This document shows positions 17,001-26,355 of a stretch of DNA of 64,000 bases, in pieces. The notes under the pieces were generated by a model. It worked only from the letters and a program-made list of their open reading frames with translations, had not been told where the DNA came from and did no database searches. The first letter of the stretch is position 1; every line of letters begins with the position of its first letter. The DNA comes from Xanthomonas sontii (GTDB lineage: Bacteria; Pseudomonadota; Gammaproteobacteria; Xanthomonadales; Xanthomonadaceae): the NCBI RefSeq assembly GCF_040529055.1, contig NZ_CP132342.1, forward strand, positions 3,346,001-3,410,000, given 5' to 3'. The position numbers were made by a program, and so were the translations under genes.

Positions 17001-19078
17001 GTCAGCCTGCCGCGCAGATGAACACGCGCAAAGTCATGGACATGATCAAGCACGGGCTCGGCGCCCCGGTGATCGTGTTGCTGATGCTGGCGATGGTGGT
17101 GGTGCCGCTGGCCGCACCGGTGCTGGACGCCCTGTTCACCTTCAACATCGCCATCTCGCTGATGGTGCTGCTGGCCGTGGTGTACGTGAAGCGGCCGCTG
17201 GAGTTCAGCATCTTCCCGATCGTGCTGCTGATGACCACGATGCTGCGCCTGGCGCTGAACGTGGCCTCCACCCGCGTCATCCTGATCAATGGCCAGGGCG
17301 GCCACGGCGCCGCCGGCAAGGTGATCGAGGCCTTCGGCGAATTCGTGATCGGCGGCAACTATGCGGTCGGCATCGTGGTGTTCGCGATCCTGACCATCAT
17401 CAACTTCGTGGTCATCACCAAGGGCGCCGGGCGCGTGTCGGAAGTGACCGCACGCTTCATCCTCGACGCCATGCCCGGCAAGCAGATGGCGATCGACGCC
17501 GACCTCAACGCCGGCCTGCTGACCCGCGAGGAAGCCAAGGCCCGCCGCGAGGAAGTGCGCGAGGAAGCGGACTTCTACGGCTCGATGGACGGCGCCAGCA
17601 AGTTCATCCGCGGCGACGCCATCGCCGGCATCCTCATTCTGTTCATCAACCTGATCGGCGGCATGGCGGTCGGCGTGCTGCAGCACGGCATGCCGGTGGC
17701 GCAGGCCGCCTCCACCTACACCCTGCTGTCGATCGGCGACGGCCTGGTCGCGCAGCTGCCGGCGCTGCTGGTGTCCTCGGCGGTGGCGATGCTGGTCACC
17801 CGCGCCTCGCGCTCGCAGGACATGGGCGCCTCGATGATGGGCCAGGTGTTCGGCCAGCATAAGGCGCTGGCGGTGGCCGCGGCGATCCTGGGCCTGGTCG
17901 GCCTGATCCCGGGCATGCCCAACGTCGCTTTCTTGACGCTGGCGCTGATCCTGGGCCTGCTGGCCTGGAAGATGTGGAAGCGCAGCCTGCTGCCGCCGCC
18001 GGCCGCGGCCGAGGCGGCGCCGCAGGCCGCGGCCGCCGCTCAGGCCAATGCCGAACTGGGCTGGGACGAACTGCGCCCGATCGACCCGCTGGGCCTGGAG
18101 GTCGGCTACCGGCTGATCCCGCTGGTGGACAAGACCCAGGGCGGCGAGTTGATGGCGCGGATCAAGGGCGTGCGCCGCAAGCTGACCCAGGACATCGGTT
18201 TCCTGGTGCCGCCGGTGCACATCCGCGACAACCTGGAACTGCCGGCCAACGCCTACCGCCTGCTGGTGCACGGCGTGCCGGTGGCCACCGCCGACATCCA
18301 CCCGGACCGCGAGCTGGCGCTGGACCCGGGCGGCGCGCTCGGCAAGATCGACGGCATTCCCGGCAAGGACCCGGCGTTCGGCCTGGATGCGATCTGGATC
18401 CAGCCGCACCTGCGCGCCCAGGCCGAGACCATGGGCTATACCGTGGTCGACCCGGCCACGGTGATCGCCACCCACCTCTCGCACCTGATCCGCGAGCACG
18501 CCCCGGAACTGCTCGGCCACGAGGAAGTGCAGCAGTTGCTGGCGACCCTGGCCAAGAGCGCGCCCAAGCTGGTCGAGGACCTCACCCCCAAGGCGCTGCC
18601 GCTGTCGGTGGTGGTGCGGGTGCTGCAGAACCTGCTCATCGAGAAGATCCCGGTGCGGCAGCTGCGCAAGATCGTCGAGGCCCTGGTCGAGCACGCCCCG
18701 CAGAGTCAGGAACCCGGCGCGCTCACCGCCGCCGTGCGCAACGCCCTGGGCCGGTTCATCGTCCAGGAAATCGCCGGCATGGCCCCGGAACTGCCGGTGT
18801 TCACCCTGGCCCCGCAATTGGAACGCGTCTTGCAGGACTCTACCCAGGGCAATGGCGCGGCGCTGGAACCCGGACTGGCCGAACGCTTGCACCAAAGTCT
18901 GGCGGACTGCGTGAGCAAGCAAGAGGCGCGCAACGAACCGGCGGTGGTGCTGGTGCCGGCGCAGGTCCGCGCCGCCCTCGCCCGCCTGGTCCGCCACAGC
19001 GTCCCCGCGCTGTCGGTCCTGTCCTACAGCGAAGTGCCGGAGGACAAGCGGCTGAAGCTGGTGGGCACGATCAGTTGA
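16997..19078 (+). CDS. flhA: Flagellar biosynthesis protein FlhA
   Basis: This 693-residue export-gate protein forms the cytoplasmic nonameric docking ring. The N-terminal half has about eight TM helices with LPIVLLMTTMLRLALNVASTR-type conserved block (FPIVLLMTTMLRLALNVAS) and AKARREEVREEADFYGSMDGASKF split over the FHIPEP loop. The C-terminal half is the soluble substrate/chaperone-binding domain (GYRLIPLVDK ... VLSYSEVPEDKRLKLVGTI). Length is normal. Confidence 0.97.
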   Translation: MSQPAAQMNTRKVMDMIKHGLGAPVIVLLMLAMVVVPLAAPVLDALFTFNIAISLMVLLAVVYVKRPLEFSIFPIVLLMTTMLRLALNVASTRVILINGQGGHGAAGKVIEAFGEFVIGGNYAVGIVVFAILTIINFVVITKGAGRVSEVTARFILDAMPGKQMAIDADLNAGLLTREEAKARREEVREEADFYGSMDGASKFIRGDAIAGILILFINLIGGMAVGVLQHGMPVAQAASTYTLLSIGDGLVAQLPALLVSSAVAMLVTRASRSQDMGASMMGQVFGQHKALAVAAAILGLVGLIPGMPNVAFLTLALILGLLAWKMWKRSLLPPPAAAEAAPQAAAAAQANAELGWDELRPIDPLGLEVGYRLIPLVDKTQGGELMARIKGVRRKLTQDIGFLVPPVHIRDNLELPANAYRLLVHGVPVATADIHPDRELALDPGGALGKIDGIPGKDPAFGLDAIWIQPHLRAQAETMGYTVVDPATVIATHLSHLIREHAPELLGHEEVQQLLATLAKSAPKLVEDLTPKALPLSVVVRVLQNLLIEKIPVRQLRKIVEALVEHAPQSQEPGALTAAVRNALGRFIVQEIAGMAPELPVFTLAPQLERVLQDSTQGNGAALEPGLAERLHQSLADCVSKQEARNEPAVVLVPAQVRAALARLVRHSVPALSVLSYSEVPEDKRLKLVGTIS

Positions 19079-19248
19079 GATGACGGGAAACGGGAACAGG
19101 GAATGGGGAATCGCACCCTTGCCCCGGCAGCGGAGAGAGCAATGAACACGATCACGAAAAACCGGACACGACACCGCGGCCCGCCACGTATCGGCACCGA
19201 TCACGCATCCATTCCCCATTCCCCACTCCCCATTCCCGGCTCCCACCC
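19079..19248. repeat. Inverted G-rich/C-rich repeats between flhA and flhF
   Basis: A GGGAATGGGGAATC-type block at about 19085-19115 and its inverted counterpart ATTCCCCATTCCCC at about 19208-19240 flank the gap. The same two blocks bracket the cheA-motC gap. No gene is visible. Confidence 0.6.
19192..19207 (+). promoter_or_regulatory. Candidate sigma-54 promoter for flhF
   Basis: CGGCACC-GATC-ACGCA keeps the GG-N10-GC spacing (GG 19193-19194, GC 19205-19206) and a good -24 element, but its -12 element departs from TTGCA. It lies 43 bases before flhF, inside the repeat pair. Confidence 0.4.
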
Positions 19249-20874
19249 ATGAAGATCAAACGCTTTGTCGCCCCCGACATGCGCACCGCCTTCCGGATGG
19301 TGCGCGACGAGCACGGGCCGGATGCGGTGATCCTGTCCAACCGGCGCACCGACGAGGGCATCGAGATCGTGGCCGCCAGCAACTACGACGAGGCCCTGGT
19401 GCAGCGGGCGCTGGATGCGGTGCGCCCGGACGAGGCGCCGCGCGCCGCCGCGGCGAGCCAGGCGCCGGCCGCTGCGGCCCCGCGTGCCGCACGCGGCGAC
19501 GCCGCCGCCAGCCCGGCGATGGCGATGATGGCCGCGATCAGCGAGCGCCGCGGCGGTGCCGCGCCGGCCGCCCCGGCCGCTTCCCCGGCACGGCCGCTGA
19601 CCCAGCCGGCAGCGCTGGCCGCCTCGGCGATGCCCGCCGCGGCCGCCCCGGCTGCCGCCGCACGCCAGGCCGCCCCGGCCAAGGCCGCAGCGCCGGTCAC
19701 CGGCCGCGCCGAGTTCAGCATCCCCGAGGACGTGTTCCGCAACGCCCCGATCAGCGTGCCCATGCCCAGTCCGTTCGCCGCCGCCGCCGCGGCGCCGGCC
19801 GCCGAGGCCGTGCCGGCCTGGCGCGACGACGTGCCCGCGGTGGCGCTGACCCCGGTGGCGAGCCCGGCCCCGGCCGCGCCCGTCGCGACCGCCGATGCGC
19901 CGGCCGCTGCCGGGATCCCGGCGGCCGCGGCGCTGGCGGCGGTGCCGACCTTCCCCGCCCCGCAGAACGACGAACAATTGACGCAGCTGCGCGACGAACT
20001 GTCGCTGATGCGGCAGATGATCGAGCGCGAGATGAACCGCCTCACCGACGAGCGCCTGCGCGGCTCGCCGGTCCGCGCCCAGGCGCTGGAGCTGATGGAC
20101 GACTACGGCTTCGACAGCGGCATCACCCGCGACGTGGTCATGCAGATCCCCGCCGACCTGGAGCTGCACCGCGGCCGCGGGCTGATGCTGGGCCTGCTGT
20201 CCAAGCGCCTGCCGATCGCCGCGCTGGACCCGCTCGAGGAAGGCGGCGTGATCGCCCTGATCGGCCCGACCGGCGCCGGCAAGACCACCACCATCGCCAA
20301 GCTGGCCTCGCGCTTCCTGGAGCGCCATGCCGCCCGCGACGTGGCCCTGGTCACCACCGACACCATCCGCGTCGGCGGCCGCGAACAGCTGCACAGCTAC
20401 GGCCGCCAGCTCGGCATCGCCGTGCACGAGGCCGACAGCGACGCCGCGCTGCAGCAGCTGCTGGAGCGCCTGGCCGACTACAAGCTGGTACTGATCGACA
20501 CCGCCGGCATGGGCCAGCGCGACCGCGCCCTGGCCGCCCAGCTGCACTGGCTGCGCGCCTCGCGGGTGGTCCGATCCTTGCTGGTCCTCCCCGCCAACGC
20601 CCATTTCTCCGACCTGGACGAGGTGGTGCGCCGGTTCGCCGGCGCCGACCCACAGGGGGTCATCCTGACCAAGTTGGACGAGACCGGGCGGTTCGGCAGT
20701 GCCTTGTCGGTGGTCGTGGACCACCGCCTCCCCATCACCTGGGTGACCGATGGACAGCGCGTGCCGGACGACCTGCACCGCGCCAACGCCGCCAGCCTGG
20801 TATTGCGCCTTGAAGATTTGCGGCGCGCTGCCGATAAGCCCTGTACTCCGGAGCAGACCCATGCCGTCGCGTGA
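19249..20874 (+). CDS. flhF: Flagellar SRP-like GTPase FlhF
   Basis: This 541-residue GTPase sets polar flagellar placement. The N-terminal domain starts MKIKRFVAPDMRTAFRMVRD. A long Ala/Pro-rich linker (about residues 65-240) is followed by the SRP-type NG domain: G1 GPTGAGKTTTIAKLASR near 338-354, TTDTIRVGGREQL, DTAGMGQRD and TKLDETGRFGSAL. It acts opposite FlhG, encoded just downstream, in polar flagellates. The linker is longer than in Vibrio or Pseudomonas FlhF. Confidence 0.96.
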   Translation: MKIKRFVAPDMRTAFRMVRDEHGPDAVILSNRRTDEGIEIVAASNYDEALVQRALDAVRPDEAPRAAAASQAPAAAAPRAARGDAAASPAMAMMAAISERRGGAAPAAPAASPARPLTQPAALAASAMPAAAAPAAAARQAAPAKAAAPVTGRAEFSIPEDVFRNAPISVPMPSPFAAAAAAPAAEAVPAWRDDVPAVALTPVASPAPAAPVATADAPAAAGIPAAAALAAVPTFPAPQNDEQLTQLRDELSLMRQMIEREMNRLTDERLRGSPVRAQALELMDDYGFDSGITRDVVMQIPADLELHRGRGLMLGLLSKRLPIAALDPLEEGGVIALIGPTGAGKTTTIAKLASRFLERHAARDVALVTTDTIRVGGREQLHSYGRQLGIAVHEADSDAALQQLLERLADYKLVLIDTAGMGQRDRALAAQLHWLRASRVVRSLLVLPANAHFSDLDEVVRRFAGADPQGVILTKLDETGRFGSALSVVVDHRLPITWVTDGQRVPDDLHRANAASLVLRLEDLRRAADKPCTPEQTHAVA

Positions 20875-21745
20875 CTACGTCAATCTGACCAATGCCTTCC
20901 CCCTGTCGGCGACGCGCAGCGAACCGCTGGGTCCGGTGCGCACCATCGCCGTGACCGGCGGCAAGGGCGGCGTGGGCAAGACCAACATCTCGGTCAACCT
21001 GTCCATGGCGCTGGCCGACATGGGCAAGCGCACCCTGCTGCTGGACGCCGACCTGGGCCTGGCCAACGTCGACGTGTTGCTCGGGCTGACCCCCAAGTTC
21101 ACCGTGGCCGACCTGGTCGCCGGGCGCTGCACCCTGGAAGAGGTGCTGATCGACATGCCCAACGGGCTGATGGTGGTGCCCGCCGCCTCCGGCCGCCGCT
21201 ACATGGCCGAGCTGCCGCCGGCCCAGCACGTCGGCCTGGTCAACGTGTTCTCCGAGCTGCAGCGCGAGCTGGACGTGATGATCGTCGACACCGCCGCCGG
21301 CATCACCGACAGCGTGCTGACCTTCTGCCAGGCCGCGCAGGACGCGGTGGTGGTGGTCTGCGACGAGCCGGCCTCGATCACCGACGCCTACGCCCTGATC
21401 AAGGTCCTCTCGCGCGAGCGCGGCGTGGACCGGGTGCAGATCGTCGCCAACATGGTCCGCGACCTCAACGAAGGCCGCCTGCTGTACGACAAGCTCAGCC
21501 GGGTCTGCGAGAAGTTCCTCGGCGACGTGTCGCTGAACTACCTGGGCTGCGTGCCGCAGGACGACTGGCTGCGCCTGTCGGTGCAGCGCCAGCAGCCGGT
21601 GGTCAAGGCCTACCCGTCCAGCCCGTCGGCGCAGGCGATCTCCGAGATCGCCCGGCGCACCGCACGCTGGCAGGCGCCGACCGCCCCGCGCGGCAACGTC
21701 GAGTTCTTCGTCGAACGCATCATCCAGCGCGGGGTGGCCGCATGA
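20861..21745 (+). CDS. flhG: MinD-like ATPase FlhG (flagellar number regulator)
   Basis: This 294-residue MinD/ParA-family ATPase limits flagellar number and antagonises FleQ in polar flagellates (also called FleN). The deviant Walker A is GGKGGVGKTN near residues 33-42, followed by LLLDADLGLANVDVLLG and MIVDTAAGITDSVL. ATG at 20861 follows a GGAG and overlaps the end of flhF by 14 bases; upstream in-frame starts lie deep in flhF. It overlaps fliA by four bases. Confidence 0.95.
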   Translation: MPSRDYVNLTNAFPLSATRSEPLGPVRTIAVTGGKGGVGKTNISVNLSMALADMGKRTLLLDADLGLANVDVLLGLTPKFTVADLVAGRCTLEEVLIDMPNGLMVVPAASGRRYMAELPPAQHVGLVNVFSELQRELDVMIVDTAAGITDSVLTFCQAAQDAVVVVCDEPASITDAYALIKVLSRERGVDRVQIVANMVRDLNEGRLLYDKLSRVCEKFLGDVSLNYLGCVPQDDWLRLSVQRQQPVVKAYPSSPSAQAISEIARRTARWQAPTAPRGNVEFFVERIIQRGVAA

Positions 21746-22491
21746 ACGCCGCCGCCCACTACCGCGCCGTCCAGCGCAACAGCGCCAACGACTACATCAC
21801 CCAGCACTCGGACCTGGTCCGGCGCATCGCCCACCACCTGGCCGCGCGGCTGCCGGCAAGCGTCGAGATCGACGACCTGATCCAGGCCGGCATGATCGGC
21901 CTGATCGAGGCCTCGCGCAGCTACGACGCCGAACAGGGCGCCTCGTTCGAAACCTACGCCTCGATCCGCATCCGCGGCGCGATGATCGACGAGATCCGCC
22001 GCGGCGACTGGGTGCCGCGCTCGGTGCACCGCCGCGCCCGCGACGCCGCCTCGGCGATCCGCAAGATCGAACAGAGCACCGGCCGCGCCGCCGCCGCCAA
22101 CGAAGTGGCCGCGGCGATGGACATGCCGCTTCCCGAATACCTGCGTTTGATGGAAGATGCCGCCCGCGGCCAGGTGCTGAGCCTGGAGTCGCGCATCGAG
22201 GACCATGGCGAGCTGGATACCATCGCCAAGGGCGGACCCAATCCGCAGCAGATGCTCGAGCGCAGCGAATTCGGCCGCGAGCTGGGCAAGGCCATCGCGC
22301 AGTTGCCCGAACGCGAGCAGTTGGTGCTGTCGCTGTACTACGAGCAGGAATTGAACCTCAAGGAAATCGGCGCGGTGCTCGGGGTCAGCGAGTCGCGCGT
22401 GTGTCAGATCCATGGCCAGGCCACGGTACGGTTGCGCGGACGCCTGAAGGCGTTCGAGGTCGCCGATGCCGGTCTGGAAGACGAAGAATAG
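21742..22491 (+). CDS. fliA: RNA polymerase sigma-28 factor FliA
   Basis: This 249-residue flagellar sigma factor has region 2 (SVEIDDLIQAGMIGLIEA, FETYASIRIRGAMIDEIR), region 3 (RRARDAASAIRKIEQSTGR) and region 4 (LKEIGAVLGVSESRVCQIHGQA). It should drive the T(A/C)AAG-N14-G(C/T)CGATA promoters seen throughout 29613-63364. It is translationally coupled to flhG by an ATGA overlap. The anti-sigma factor FlgM is not in the window. Confidence 0.97.
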   Translation: MNAAAHYRAVQRNSANDYITQHSDLVRRIAHHLAARLPASVEIDDLIQAGMIGLIEASRSYDAEQGASFETYASIRIRGAMIDEIRRGDWVPRSVHRRARDAASAIRKIEQSTGRAAAANEVAAAMDMPLPEYLRLMEDAARGQVLSLESRIEDHGELDTIAKGGPNPQQMLERSEFGRELGKAIAQLPEREQLVLSLYYEQELNLKEIGAVLGVSESRVCQIHGQATVRLRGRLKAFEVADAGLEDEE

Positions 22492-22510
22492 GAACCCTTA
22501 GGAGTCAGTG

Positions 22511-22903
22511 GTGAACAAGAACATGCGGATTTTGATCGTGGACGATTTCTCGACGATGCGACGCATCGTCAAGAATCTGCTCGGCGATCTGGGCTTCACC
22601 AACACCGCCGAGGCCGAAGACGGCAACAGCGCCCTGGCCGCGCTGCGCTCGGCGCCGTTCGAGTTCGTGGTCACCGACTGGAACATGCCGGGCATGACCG
22701 GCATCGATCTGCTGCGCAACATCCGCGCCGACGACAAGCTCAAGCACCTGCCGGTGCTGATGGTCACCGCCGAGGCCAAGCGCGAGCAGATCATCGAGGC
22801 CGCGCAGTGCGGCGTGAACGGCTACATCATCAAGCCGTTCACCGCGCAGACGCTGCAGGAGAAGCTGGGCAAGATCTTCGAACGCCTGGGAGCGACCGCC
22901 TAA
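22511..22903 (+). CDS. cheY: Chemotaxis response regulator CheY
   Basis: This 130-residue single receiver domain has the acidic pair D11-D12 (ILIVDDFS), phospho-acceptor D56 (VVTDWNMPG), T86 and K108 (IIKPF), all the functional residues of CheY. Two GTG codons (22508 and 22511) could start it; AGGAG at 22500-22504 is 6 bases from the second and only 3 from the first, so 22511 is preferred. It directly precedes cheZ and is the likely motor-binding CheY. Confidence 0.95.
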   Translation: MNKNMRILIVDDFSTMRRIVKNLLGDLGFTNTAEAEDGNSALAALRSAPFEFVVTDWNMPGMTGIDLLRNIRADDKLKHLPVLMVTAEAKREQIIEAAQCGVNGYIIKPFTAQTLQEKLGKIFERLGATA

Positions 22904-23515
22904 ATGGAAGCCACCGCCGAACGTACCGCCCTGATCGAACGCCTGCAAGGCGCGCTGGACGCGCTGGAGAACGGCGACGAGGCCGGCTGGCGCAGGGAGA
23001 TCGACACCCTCGCCGCCTGGCGCACGCGGCCGATGATGCAGGGCCTGAGCCGGCTCGCGCGCGATCTGGGGCAGGCGCTCGGCGAACTGCCGGTGGTGCC
23101 CAGCGAGGCCGGCGAGCTGGACGACGCCTGCTCGCGCCTGGACCACGTGGTGGAGATGACCGAACAGGCCAGCCACCGCACCCTGGACCTGGCCGAGGAA
23201 TGCCGTGCGCTGGCCGACCAGCTCGCCGCCGGCGGCCTCAGCGGCGACCAGAGCGAGATCCTCGACAAGATCCGCCACAACCTCACCGAAATGGCCCTGG
23301 CGCAGAGCTTCCAGGATCTGACCGGGCAGATCATCCGTCGCGTCGCCGGCATCGTGCGCCGCGTGCACGAAGGCTTCGGCGCGCTGGGTCTGCCGCCGAA
23401 GGAAGAAAACAAGAAGGCCGACGGCAGCCTGGCCGGCCCGGCCCTGCCCGGCCTGGACCGCCACGGCGTATCGCAGCACGACGCCGACGACCTGCTGTCC
23501 GGATTGGGACTGTAA
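22904..23515 (+). CDS. cheZ: CheY-P phosphatase CheZ
   Basis: This 203-residue protein has the long-hairpin character of CheZ. The catalytic motif QSFQDLTGQIIRRV carries the conserved Gln that positions water at the CheY phospho-Asp. The C-terminal peptide DADDLLSGLGL is the CheY-binding tail. The ATG abuts the cheY stop with no gap. It supplies signal termination for the cheY upstream. Confidence 0.95.
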   Translation: MEATAERTALIERLQGALDALENGDEAGWRREIDTLAAWRTRPMMQGLSRLARDLGQALGELPVVPSEAGELDDACSRLDHVVEMTEQASHRTLDLAEECRALADQLAAGGLSGDQSEILDKIRHNLTEMALAQSFQDLTGQIIRRVAGIVRRVHEGFGALGLPPKEENKKADGSLAGPALPGLDRHGVSQHDADDLLSGLGL

Positions 23516-23519
23516 TGCC

Positions 23520-25271
23520 ATGAGCGCCGTACCCGACGACATCGCTGCCGACTTCATCATCGAGGCCCAGGAGATCCTGGACCGGCTCGGCGAGCAGCTG
23601 GTGTCGCTGGAGCAGGCGCCCGAGGACAGCGGCCAGCTCAACGCCGTGTTCCGCGGCTTCCACACGCTCAAGGGCGGTGCCGGCTTCCTGGCGATCAACG
23701 CCATGGTCGAGCTGTGCCACGCCGCGGAGGAAACCCTGGGCATGGCCCGTGCCGGCCAGGCCACCCTGCAGGCGCGGCACTTCGACGCCGCGCAGCAGTC
23801 GCTGGACTACCTGCAGTCGATGCTCGATGCCTTCGGCAGCGGCCAGGAGCCGCCGCGCGCGCCGCCGGAGCTGATCGCGCAGTTCGACGCGCACGGCGAC
23901 GACGCACCGGCGCCGGCACCCGCGAAGAGCGCCGCGCCCGCGCCCGCCGCCGTCCCGGCCACCGCCGCGGCCGCGGGAGACCTGATCAGCGACGACGAAT
24001 TCGAAGCGCTGCTGGACCAGTTGCACGGCGATGCGCCGCCGACGGCCACGCCGCAGGCGCTGCAGCCGGCGCCGCGCGCGCCCAGCGCCGCGCCCAAGGC
24101 CGCGGCCGCCCCGGCCAAGGCCGCCGAGCCCGAACACACCGTGCGCGTGGACACCAAGCGCCTGGACGCGATCGTCAACCTGATCGGCGAACTGGTGCTC
24201 TCGCGCAACCGCCTCAAGACCCTGCGCGTGCGCCTGCGCGACGAGGAGCTGGACCGCGCGGTCAGCAGCCTGGACATCGCCACCGCGCGCCTGCAGTCGG
24301 CGGTGATGCGCACGCGCATGCAGCCGGTGGGCAAGGTGTTCTCGCGCTTCCCCAAGGTGGCGCGCGACGTCGCCCGCTCGCTCAACAAGGAAGTGGAGCT
24401 GGAACTGATCGGCGCCGACACCGAGCTCGATCGCAACCTGGTCGAGGCGCTGGCCGATCCGCTGGTGCACCTGGTGCGCAACGCGATCGACCACGGCATC
24501 GAAGCCCCGGCGCTGCGCGAAGCCACCGGCAAGCCGCGCGGCGGCCACGTGCGCCTGTCGGCGCAGCAGGAAGGCGACTACGTCAGCATCGAGGTGCAGG
24601 ACGACGGCGCCGGCATCGACCCGGAACGGCTGCGCGCCAAGGCCCGCGAGAAGGGCCTGATCGACCCCGAGGCCGCCGCCCGCCTGACCACCGAGGAATG
24701 CCTGCACCTGGTGTTCCTGCCCGGCTTCTCGACCAAATCCGAAGTCACCGACATCTCCGGCCGCGGCGTCGGCATGGACGTGGTGCAGTCGCGCATCCGC
24801 GAACTCAGCGGGCAGATCCAGATCCAGTCGGAACTGGGCCGCGGCAGCCGCTTCCTGATCCGTGTGCCGCTGACCCTGGCGATCCTGCCGACCCTGCTGG
24901 TGCAGGCCGGCGATACCGTCTACGCGCTGCCGCTGGCGCGCGTGGTGGAAGTGCTGCACGCCCCGCGCCGCTCGCTGGGCTGGTTCGACGGCCGCGCCGT
25001 GCTCGACCGGCAGTCGCACACCCTGCCGCTGGTGGACCTGCGCCAGTGGCTCAACATCGACGCCCCGCAACTGCCGCTGCTCACCGTGGTGGTGCTGCAG
25101 GCCGGCGAATCGCGCATGGGCCTGGTCGTGGACCAGGTCCGCGGCCGCGAGGAAGTGGTGATCAAGCCGCTGCCGCGCTCGCTGCGCGGCCTGCCCGGCT
25201 ACGCCGGCGCCACCCTCATCGGCGATGGCCGCCTGGCGCTGATCCTGGATGTGGATGGCTTGAAGGCTTGA
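23520..25271 (+). CDS. cheA: Chemotaxis histidine kinase CheA (polar array type, P2-less)
   Basis: This 583-residue kinase has an HPt domain with phospho-His at about residue 48 (FRGFHTLKGGAGFL), then an Ala/Pro linker containing a short acidic helix ISDDEFEALLDQLHG instead of a folded P2 domain. The P3 dimer region (LDAIVNLIGELVLSRNRL), P4 ATPase (N box LVHLVRNAIDHGIE, G1 VQDDGAGID, G2 GRGVGMDVV) and P5 CheW-like domain follow. A short helix in this position corresponds to the LID region of Vibrio CheA that ParP binds, and parC/parP lie downstream. cheB, found here in Pseudomonas, is missing. Confidence 0.95.
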   Translation: MSAVPDDIAADFIIEAQEILDRLGEQLVSLEQAPEDSGQLNAVFRGFHTLKGGAGFLAINAMVELCHAAEETLGMARAGQATLQARHFDAAQQSLDYLQSMLDAFGSGQEPPRAPPELIAQFDAHGDDAPAPAPAKSAAPAPAAVPATAAAAGDLISDDEFEALLDQLHGDAPPTATPQALQPAPRAPSAAPKAAAAPAKAAEPEHTVRVDTKRLDAIVNLIGELVLSRNRLKTLRVRLRDEELDRAVSSLDIATARLQSAVMRTRMQPVGKVFSRFPKVARDVARSLNKEVELELIGADTELDRNLVEALADPLVHLVRNAIDHGIEAPALREATGKPRGGHVRLSAQQEGDYVSIEVQDDGAGIDPERLRAKAREKGLIDPEAAARLTTEECLHLVFLPGFSTKSEVTDISGRGVGMDVVQSRIRELSGQIQIQSELGRGSRFLIRVPLTLAILPTLLVQAGDTVYALPLARVVEVLHAPRRSLGWFDGRAVLDRQSHTLPLVDLRQWLNIDAPQLPLLTVVVLQAGESRMGLVVDQVRGREEVVIKPLPRSLRGLPGYAGATLIGDGRLALILDVDGLKA

Positions 25272-25607
25272 GGGCCGGGATTGGGGAATGGGGAATGGGG
25301 AATCGCAGGAGCGGGTTCCCTGGCGCTTCGTTTTCCCCTGATTCCGCCGTAGAAGCGGCTTCAGCCGCGACGCGGTGAGGCTGGGATTCGGGAATCGCAA
25401 CAGCAGCTCCCGTGTACCTCACCCCCAATGTGGGAGCGGCTTCAGCCGCGACGCGATAGAGCCGGGATGAGCGGTTGGCGTGCGCGCGCTTTTGCGATTC
25501 CCGAATCGCCATTCCCGAATCCCGGCTTCATCGATTCCCCATTCCCCATTCCCCATTCCCGGCCGCCAACCCATCAAGTCCCCCGCCCCCTGGCCGATAC
25601 CTCCTGC
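25272..25607. repeat. REP-like and inverted G-rich repeats between cheA and motC
   Basis: This 336-base gap has no gene. Two copies of a REP-like unit with palindromic core GCGGCTTCAGCCGC occur at 25349-25396 and 25430-25468. They are bracketed by a GGGAATGGGGAAT block (25272-25311) and its inverted copy ATTCCCCATTCCCC (about 25530-25565), and by a second inverted pair (GGGATTCGGGAATCGCAA at 25383-25400 against 25493-25526). GTGGGAGCGGCTTCAGCCGC is a repeat type common in Xanthomonas and Pseudomonas relatives. Confidence 0.75.
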
Positions 25608-26348
25608 ATGGACAAGCTCAGTCTCATCGGCCTGCTGTTGGCGATTCTGTCGCTCATCGGCGGCAGCATCCTCAAGGGCGCCGGCATTTCGGCGCTGTGG
25701 TCGCCGGCTGCGTTCGTGATCGTGATCGTCGGCACCGTCGCCGCGATCCTGGTGCATACCCCGCCGTCCGTGTTCCGCCGTGCGTTCCAGATCGCCAAGT
25801 GGATCCTGTGGCCGCCGCCGAGCGATCGCCAGGCGTTGCTCAAGCAGATCGTGGAATGGAGCAACATCGCGCGCCGCCAGGGCCTGCTCGGGCTGGAGAA
25901 CCAGGTGCCGCAGCAGCAGGATCCGTTCGTGCGCAAGGGCCTGCAGATGCTGGTGGACGGCGTGGAGCCGGAAGCGATCCGGCACATGCTGGAGATCGAC
26001 CTGGAAGGCCAGGAACATTGCGACCTGGCCGCGGCCAAGGTGTTCGAGGGCATGGGCATCTACGCGCCCACCCTGGGCATCATCGGCGCGGTGCTGGGCC
26101 TGATCGCGGTGATGAAGAACCTGGCCGACCCGAGCAAGCTCGGCCACGGCATCGCCGCCGCGTTCACCGCCACCATCTACGGCATCGCCTCGGCCAACCT
26201 GCTGTTCCTGCCGATGGCCGCCAAGCTCAAGAGCGTGATCAAGCACAGCTGCGGCGAGCGCGAAATGATCATCGAAGGGTTGATCGCCATCGCCCAGGGC
26301 GAGAACCCGCGCAACATCGAATCGAAACTGGCCGGATTCTTGCATTGA
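25608..26348 (+). CDS. motC: Flagellar stator protein MotC (MotA family)
   Basis: This 246-residue member of the MotA/PomA stator family has four TM segments (SLIGLLLAILSLIGGSIL, AAFVIVIVGTVAAILV, YAPTLGIIGAVLGLIAVM, GIASANLLFLPMAAKL). The cytoplasmic loop carries the charged region QQDPFVRKGLQMLVDGVEPE that contacts FliG. The ATG at 25608 gives the usual N-terminus; the open frame upstream runs through repeats. It is named motC because it lies next to motD and cheA as in Pseudomonas, where MotCD is the second stator. Confidence 0.92.
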   Translation: MDKLSLIGLLLAILSLIGGSILKGAGISALWSPAAFVIVIVGTVAAILVHTPPSVFRRAFQIAKWILWPPPSDRQALLKQIVEWSNIARRQGLLGLENQVPQQQDPFVRKGLQMLVDGVEPEAIRHMLEIDLEGQEHCDLAAAKVFEGMGIYAPTLGIIGAVLGLIAVMKNLADPSKLGHGIAAAFTATIYGIASANLLFLPMAAKLKSVIKHSCGEREMIIEGLIAIAQGENPRNIESKLAGFLH

Positions 26349-26355
26349 GTTCCGA

